From: Clostridia bacterium
GTDB lineage: Bacteria > Bacillota_A > Clostridia > UMGS1883 > HGM11501
Direction of reading: 5' to 3'
Length of the DNA stretch: 9,832 nt
Assembly (NCBI GenBank): GCA_017536285.1
Contig: JAFXHP010000043.1
Location: forward strand, 1-9,832
Below the pieces are notes generated by a model that worked only from the letters and a program-made list of their open reading frames with translations, was not told the DNA's origin and searched no databases. The translations under genes were made by a program, and so were the position numbers. Positions 7,101 through 9,832 of the stretch are shown piece after piece. Positions within the stretch are counted from its first letter, which is position 1; every line of letters starts with the position of its first letter.

Positions 7101-7129
7101 ATTATACCATACAAAACTTTCTATTTCAA
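7101..7129 (-). promoter_or_regulatory. Sigma-A promoter of the five-gene operon
   Basis: On the minus strand TTGAAA (7129-7124) is followed after 17 bp by a perfect TATAAT (7106-7101). Transcription should start near 7094. The leader to the ATG at 7021 is about 73 nt; I see only a weak 5-bp hairpin (TATGC/GCATA) in it and no recognisable riboswitch. Confidence 0.85.
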
Positions 7130-7144
7130 CATAATTTTACAGCA

Positions 7145-7174
7145 AAATCCCTCCCTTTTTATCGGGAGGGATTT
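7145..7174 (-). terminator. Intrinsic terminator of the envelope two-gene operon
   Basis: An 11-bp stem, AAATCCCTCCC (7145-7155) with GGGAGGGATTT (7164-7174), has an 8-nt loop. It begins 3 nt after the lipoprotein stop codon. On the minus strand the T-run after the stem is short (ATTTTG), so termination may be incomplete. The -35 box of the next promoter lies 15 nt further on. Confidence 0.8.
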
Positions 7175-7177
7175 ATA

Positions 7178-8017
7178 TTATATTTCTCTTAAAAGCTCCC
7201 CTGTCACAGAATCATATATCTTACCTTTAACAGGCTCCTCTTTACCATATTCGTACTGAATGTAGGAAATTTCCGACTTCTCATCATCATAACCTGTTTC
7301 AAAAACGTACCTGACACCGTCTATTATATGCTCCGCAGTTCCCACAAAATAGGGAAAATAATTTGAAAACTCATCTTTTCGGGAAAGCATAGCATTTGAA
7401 ACTTCTACAGAAACCCCAAGGTCCGTCAAAAGTTCATGGGAAAAATCCCCGTATTCGCCGATCTCAGCTTCACGTCCTATTGATGAAAGATAGCGTCTTG
7501 CGTAAAGACGTTCCCCTGCAGAGCAAAGTGTATATGCGTCTCCGCTTTTGCTTCTGCCCTCGTAGATGGCATAGGTCTCATCGTCAAACATCTTTTTTAC
7601 AGACTCTTCATACATAGCACCGTCAAGGGCTTCTAAATACTCTTCTACGTTTCCGTCCTCATCAAAAGTTATACGGCAGGGAATTGCACCTGAGCCTGAT
7701 ATTTTCACGAAGTTTCCGTTTTCAAAGCCGTATTCGCCGTAGCTTGCAAAAAGAGAAACCACTCTTTTTTCGTTTTCAGTTTTATCGGTAAGTATCAGAT
7801 GTCCCTCTGCCACACATTCTCCTTCAAGATAATGACCTTTATTATAAGATAGTATTGCCTCAGAAATTTCATCCGTCTCATCAGCACTCGTCGATACAAT
7901 AATTTCTGTTGGCCCATCCGCCCCTCCGATTATTCCAATTGATTCATTTTCAGTACAGGCGATAAAAGAGAAAACCGCAAATAACGCTACTACCAATGCC
8001 CATATTTTTTTCATCAT
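7178..8017 (-). CDS. Lipoprotein with GIIGGADGPT motif, function unknown
   Basis: This 279-residue protein has a lipoprotein signal peptide: basic start, hydrophobic core (about 5-18) and lipobox SFIAC with C21 as the predicted lipidated residue. Just after it comes SIGIIGGADGPTEIIVS (26-42). The same motif is the hallmark of the membrane beta subunit of sodium-pumping decarboxylases (OadB/GcdB type), yet nothing else of that family is present. The remainder is an acidic soluble domain rich in short strands with repeated tyrosines (GEYGFENG, YAIYEGR, VRYVFETGYDD), expected on the outer face of the membrane. It ends with YDSVTGELLREI. The start overlaps the stop of the upstream gene as ATGATG; AAGGAG lies 5 nt before the first ATG and 8 nt before the second (8014), which is equally likely. 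No enzymatic motif is seen. Confidence 0.82.
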   Translation of the reverse strand: MMKKIWALVVALFAVFSFIACTENESIGIIGGADGPTEIIVSTSADETDEISEAILSYNKGHYLEGECVAEGHLILTDKTENEKRVVSLFASYGEYGFENGNFVKISGSGAIPCRITFDEDGNVEEYLEALDGAMYEESVKKMFDDETYAIYEGRSKSGDAYTLCSAGERLYARRYLSSIGREAEIGEYGDFSHELLTDLGVSVEVSNAMLSRKDEFSNYFPYFVGTAEHIIDGVRYVFETGYDDEKSEISYIQYEYGKEEPVKGKIYDSVTGELLREI

Positions 8018-8649
8018 TCTGTCTCCTTTATAAGTTCAAGTGCCACTTTCTTTGCATTTTCAAAGGCTGAAGCGTCCTTATATTCTTCCTCCAGCAGCAT
8101 TATATATAAGTTTTCCACAGGGAAACCTTTTTCCTTAAGGTAGGCACTGTTTTTCAAGCTTACCGCACCGGGAAAACCGGACACAACCAAATAATCATCC
8201 TCGGAGTCAACTGCCCTTAAATCTGCCTGCATCACATATTTTCCCGACATTGCAAGAATCATACCTGCAAGGCTTTCATCAGCTAAAACAAGGCAAACAT
8301 CTTCTTCCTTTGCAAGCATATTTTCCAGCGTTGCCGTCATGGTGTTAAGATACTGGGGATCATTAAGGCCTCCGTAGCAGAACTGGTCAAACAAAAGCTT
8401 AACCTCCCCATCACCGGTTATATCGGTGCCAAAGTCGGAAAGGGAATATACAGCTTCTGCATAATCACTTCCGATATAAGCCTCTCCTGCATAAAAGAGC
8501 CTTATGTCGTATTCCTCTTTAGTCGCAAAATGTACTACCGTACAAACTATGGCAATAACAATTAAAAGGGCAATTATTATGTGCCACTTGTAATAGTCCT
8601 TTATGTATTCATTTTTTTGCTTAGTCGTCATATCCTTACTCATTGCCAT
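8014..8649 (-). CDS. Signal-anchored membrane protein with an extracytoplasmic domain, function unknown
   Basis: I do not recognise a named family for this 211-residue protein. Residues 1-22 are polar and basic and end in the stretch YIKDYYKWH. One transmembrane helix follows at about 23-42 (IIIALLIVIAIVCTVVHFA), and then a soluble acidic domain of about 165 residues that by the positive-inside rule lies outside the cytoplasm. In that domain, VCLVLADESLAGMILAM (about 117-133) and YLVVSGFPGAVSL resemble the alternating strand and helix pattern of solute-binding-like folds, but this is only an impression. The start at 8649 is chosen over the ATG at 8643 because AAAGGAG lies 8 nt upstream. It is the first gene of a two-gene operon, and its TGA overlaps the lipoprotein start. 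The two products are therefore probably made in step and may act together at the cell surface. Confidence 0.78.
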   Translation of the reverse strand: MAMSKDMTTKQKNEYIKDYYKWHIIIALLIVIAIVCTVVHFATKEEYDIRLFYAGEAYIGSDYAEAVYSLSDFGTDITGDGEVKLLFDQFCYGGLNDPQYLNTMTATLENMLAKEEDVCLVLADESLAGMILAMSGKYVMQADLRAVDSEDDYLVVSGFPGAVSLKNSAYLKEKGFPVENLYIMLLEEEYKDASAFENAKKVALELIKETE

Positions 8650-8669
8650 AAAATCAGCTCCTTTGTTTT

Positions 8670-8698
8670 ATTATAGCACAAAAAGAAAGCTTTGTACA
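8670..8698 (-). promoter_or_regulatory. Sigma-A promoter (extended -10) of the envelope operon
   Basis: On the minus strand a perfect TATAAT (8675-8670) is preceded by TGC, an extended -10. Seventeen bp upstream is TGTACA (8698-8693), a 4-of-6 match to the -35 box. That -35 sequence is also the outer arm of the palindrome at 8693-8743. The ribosome binding site AAAGGAG (8664-8658) follows closely, so the leader is very short, about 20 nt. Confidence 0.8.
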
Positions 8699-8743
8699 GA
8701 ATTAAAAAACACACCCACGGGTGTGTTTTTTTAATTCTGTACA
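8693..8743. terminator. Long palindromic terminator downstream of glpP
   Basis: A 51-nt inverted repeat has arms from TGTACAGAATT (8693-8703) to AATTCTGTACA (8733-8743), an A-run/T-run layer, and a GC core ACACACCC / GGGTGTGT with a tiny loop. The only flaw is one extra T (six A against seven T). The core with its T-run acts as an intrinsic terminator in either direction. On the minus strand it ends the glp transcript. The paired AATTCTGTACA beyond the T-run is unusual for a plain terminator. Confidence 0.85.
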
Positions 8744-8748
8744 TTGTT

Positions 8749-8776
8749 GGGATTCTTCGCTGCGCTCAGAATGACA
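8749..8776 (+). repeat. REP-like repeat unit, left half of an inverted doublet
   Basis: The unit GGGATTCTTCGCTGCGCT followed by CAGAATGACA matches a dispersed intergenic repeat type I know from many bacterial genomes, including gut Firmicutes, usually read as TGTCATTCTGAG...GAAGAATC. It faces a related unit at 8810-8860 in opposite orientation, with 33 nt between them. It is non-coding and lies between glpP and its terminator. Confidence 0.65.
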
Positions 8777-8809
8777 GCAGGGAGAACATCAGAATTACAC
8801 CACCAAAAA

Positions 8810-8860
8810 TGTCATTCTGCAAAGCCACCGGACGACGGCAATGCCGGAGGAAGAATCTCC
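8810..8860 (-). repeat. REP-like repeat unit, right half of an inverted doublet, with inner hairpin
   Basis: The ends TGTCATTCTG (8810-8819) and GAAGAATC (8850-8857) are those of the same repeat type. The middle is a longer variant holding CCGG...CCGG (8828-8831 and 8844-8847) and a tight CGGCA/TGCCG hairpin (8836-8840 and 8842-8846). The unit ends at 8860, one base before the glpP stop codon (8861-8863). Together with 8749-8776 it can form an extended stem in the 3' untranslated region of the glp transcript. Confidence 0.65.
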
Positions 8861-9403
8861 TTATTCCCAAAGCTCACTCTTTCCTGTGGATACCGCAGAA
8901 GCACCCGCAGATAGAGCAGAATAAATTTCCGCCTTTTCCTCAATAAGTCCCCCTGCGATAACTGGAATTTTAATTGTTTCCTTAAGGCGTTTGATTTCCC
9001 TTGTAACAAGGGCGGGCATAACCTCAATCATATCAGGACGTGCCGCCTTAACAGACTCAACAGCTGTATCAAAGGAGTGGGAATCCACAATGAAAAATCG
9101 CTGAACTGTGAGCAATCCTGCTTCTTTTGCATACTTTACAATTCCGCTTCGTGTGGTAATTACTCCGTCGGCTTTGAATCTTGCCAGAGCCTCCATTCCC
9201 ACCTTGTCTTTTCCAAGGCCTTCAGTAAAATCCACGTGGACGAAGATCGTTTTTTTCGCCTCGTGGGCTTTTTTTATTGTTTCTTTAAGCATCAGAAGAT
9301 CGGAATTTAATAAAAAGATGTGCGAAACCGCACTTTTAAGTGCCTTATCAAAACCTTTTTCATCCCTTACCGCCGCAATTACGGGATTATCGGAAAAGTC
9401 CAT
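8861..9403 (-). CDS. glpP: Glycerol-3-phosphate-responsive antiterminator GlpP
   Basis: This 180-residue protein is close to the 190 or so typical of GlpP. It is a TIM-barrel-like RNA-binding regulator that, with glycerol-3-phosphate, lets transcription pass terminators in the leaders of glp genes. Diagnostic stretches are NPVIAAVRDEKGFDKAL (6-22), HVDFTEGLGKDKVGMEAL (56-73), IITTR-type VITTRSGIVKYAKEAG (81-96), QRFFIVDSHSFDTA (101-114), IEVMPALV (126-133), IPVIAGGLIE (146-155) and SAGASAVSTGKSELW (165-179). I chose the ATG at 9403, which fits the family N terminus and has GAGAGGG just upstream. An ATG at 9454 would add 17 unfamiliar residues overlapping the DUF1667 gene. It lies 25 nt after that gene, so it is the last gene of a glycerol catabolism operon. 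The leader it would act on is outside the window. Confidence 0.93.
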   Translation of the reverse strand: MDFSDNPVIAAVRDEKGFDKALKSAVSHIFLLNSDLLMLKETIKKAHEAKKTIFVHVDFTEGLGKDKVGMEALARFKADGVITTRSGIVKYAKEAGLLTVQRFFIVDSHSFDTAVESVKAARPDMIEVMPALVTREIKRLKETIKIPVIAGGLIEEKAEIYSALSAGASAVSTGKSELWE

Positions 9404-9428
9404 ATCCAACGCCCTCTCTCGATTAAGA

Positions 9429-9782
9429 TTAAAGTTCTGCATCGCCGGTGGCAATTACATCCGCACCGGTACCTAAAATATCCTTTATTATAATATCGCC
9501 TGTTTTAACCGATTTGTCAAGAACTATTTTATTTATTTCCTTCATACAGTCAAATAAAAGCTCCTTGGGCACTGCCGCATTTGTTCTTACCGGAACCATT
9601 ATGTCACAGGAAGTTGCAACAGTTGTGGTAAGCGTTCTTTTGGGGCAGGTAAGCTCATCGGTTACATAAGCAACACCACGCTTGCAGGTGTGGCCTTCGA
9701 TATTTATAATTTCACTGCCCTCGAACTCGGCATGAATCTGACAACCCTTGGGGCATACTATACAGGTAAAATCTCTTTTCAT
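9429..9782 (-). CDS. DUF1667 domain protein of the glycerol-3-phosphate oxidation operon
   Basis: This 117-residue protein fits the DUF1667 family. It is a small cytoplasmic protein with a cysteine-rich N terminus, CIVCPKGC (C7, C10, C14) plus C33 in GHTCKRG and C46 in LTCPKRTLTTTV. The spacing suggests an iron-sulfur cluster or another metal site. In clostridia it is commonly encoded next to GlpA-like and FAD/NAD-dependent oxidoreductases, and it may serve as an electron-transfer partner in glycerol-3-phosphate oxidation; this role is inferred, not shown. The C-terminal half (VPVRTNAAVPKELLFDCMKE, then GADVIATGDAEL) is also typical of the family. The start is set by GGAGG 7 nt upstream, and the ATG shares one base with the stop of the preceding gene (TAATG), so translation is coupled. 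glpP follows 25 nt downstream. Confidence 0.9.
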   Translation of the reverse strand: MKRDFTCIVCPKGCQIHAEFEGSEIINIEGHTCKRGVAYVTDELTCPKRTLTTTVATSCDIMVPVRTNAAVPKELLFDCMKEINKIVLDKSVKTGDIIIKDILGTGADVIATGDAEL

Positions 9783-9832
9783 TATTTAGCCTCCAGACCA
9801 ACGGTGATTTCACCGGATTTGATTTTTTCAAC
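9782..9832 (-). CDS. 3' end of an upstream gene, probably a FAD/NAD-dependent oxidoreductase
   Basis: Only the last 16 codons are in the window, reading VEKIKSGEITVGLEAK and a TAA at 9784-9782. The stop shares its final base with the ATG of the DUF1667 gene, so the frame is very probably real. The end is too short to identify by itself. From the usual clostridial order (GlpA-type dehydrogenase, FAD/NAD-binding oxidoreductase, DUF1667, GlpP) it is most likely the oxidoreductase. The ribosome binding site of the next gene (GGAGG) lies within its last codons. Confidence 0.55.
   Translation of the reverse strand, partial: VEKIKSGEITVGLEAK

Noticed and set aside
7178..8017. Annotation of the lipoprotein as a decarboxylase beta subunit on the basis of GIIGGADGPT
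   Set aside because: That subunit is a multi-pass membrane protein; this one has only a signal peptide and a soluble acidic domain, so the motif alone does not support the name.
8693..8860. A single MITE-type transposable element covering palindrome and repeats
   Set aside because: The outer ends at 8693 and 8860 are not inverted repeats of each other and no target-site duplication is visible; the palindrome and the REP-like doublet are better kept as separate elements.
8692..8946. An 84-codon open frame on the plus strand across the palindrome and REP-like repeats
   Set aside because: It is made of repeat sequence and the antisense of glpP, with no ribosome binding site.

Overview
The window looks like chromosomal DNA from a low-to-moderate GC Firmicute, most likely an uncultured gut-type member of the Clostridia. 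This is an inference from several things: strong AAGGAG ribosome binding sites, near-consensus sigma-A promoters, intrinsic hairpin terminators, tight ATGA gene coupling, the DUF1667 + GlpP pair typical of clostridial glycerol operons, a lipoprotein carrying the GIIGGADGPT motif, and a REP-associated (RAYT-type) transposase. I see no rRNA, tRNA or CRISPR.

Layout. Positions 1-3668 are transcribed rightward. They hold the 3' part of a GH42 beta-galactosidase with its terminator, then a sigma-A promoter, topB (DNA topoisomerase III) and a small multi-pass membrane protein. From about 3700 to the end everything is transcribed leftward. The two blocks converge on a single bidirectional terminator that fills the whole 32-nt gap between the two stop codons.

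The leftward part, read in its own 5'->3' direction, has three transcription units. (1) The 3' end of a glycerol-3-phosphate catabolic operon: the tail of an upstream gene (probably a FAD/NAD-dependent oxidoreductase), a DUF1667 protein and glpP. It ends in a REP-like inverted doublet and a long palindromic terminator. (2) A two-gene envelope operon: a signal-anchored protein with an outside domain of about 165 residues, then a lipoprotein with GIIGGADGPT just after the lipobox. (3) A five-gene operon from a clear sigma-A promoter: metallophosphoesterase, EamA/DMT transporter, YjjG-like HAD nucleotidase, GNAT acetyltransferase and a RAYT-type transposase. The last four genes are joined by three successive ATGA overlaps.

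The most unusual signal is inside the transposase gene. A perfect 27-nt sequence occurs there twice in opposite orientation (3885-3911 and 4055-4081). Each copy is itself partly palindromic, and both are read in frame as protein. It looks like a REP-type target repeat embedded in the coding sequence of its own cognate transposase. A second, unrelated REP-like family lies at 8749-8860. No stretch over 300 bases lacks a gene; the longest gaps (7022-7177 and 8650-8860) hold the promoters, terminators and repeats listed.
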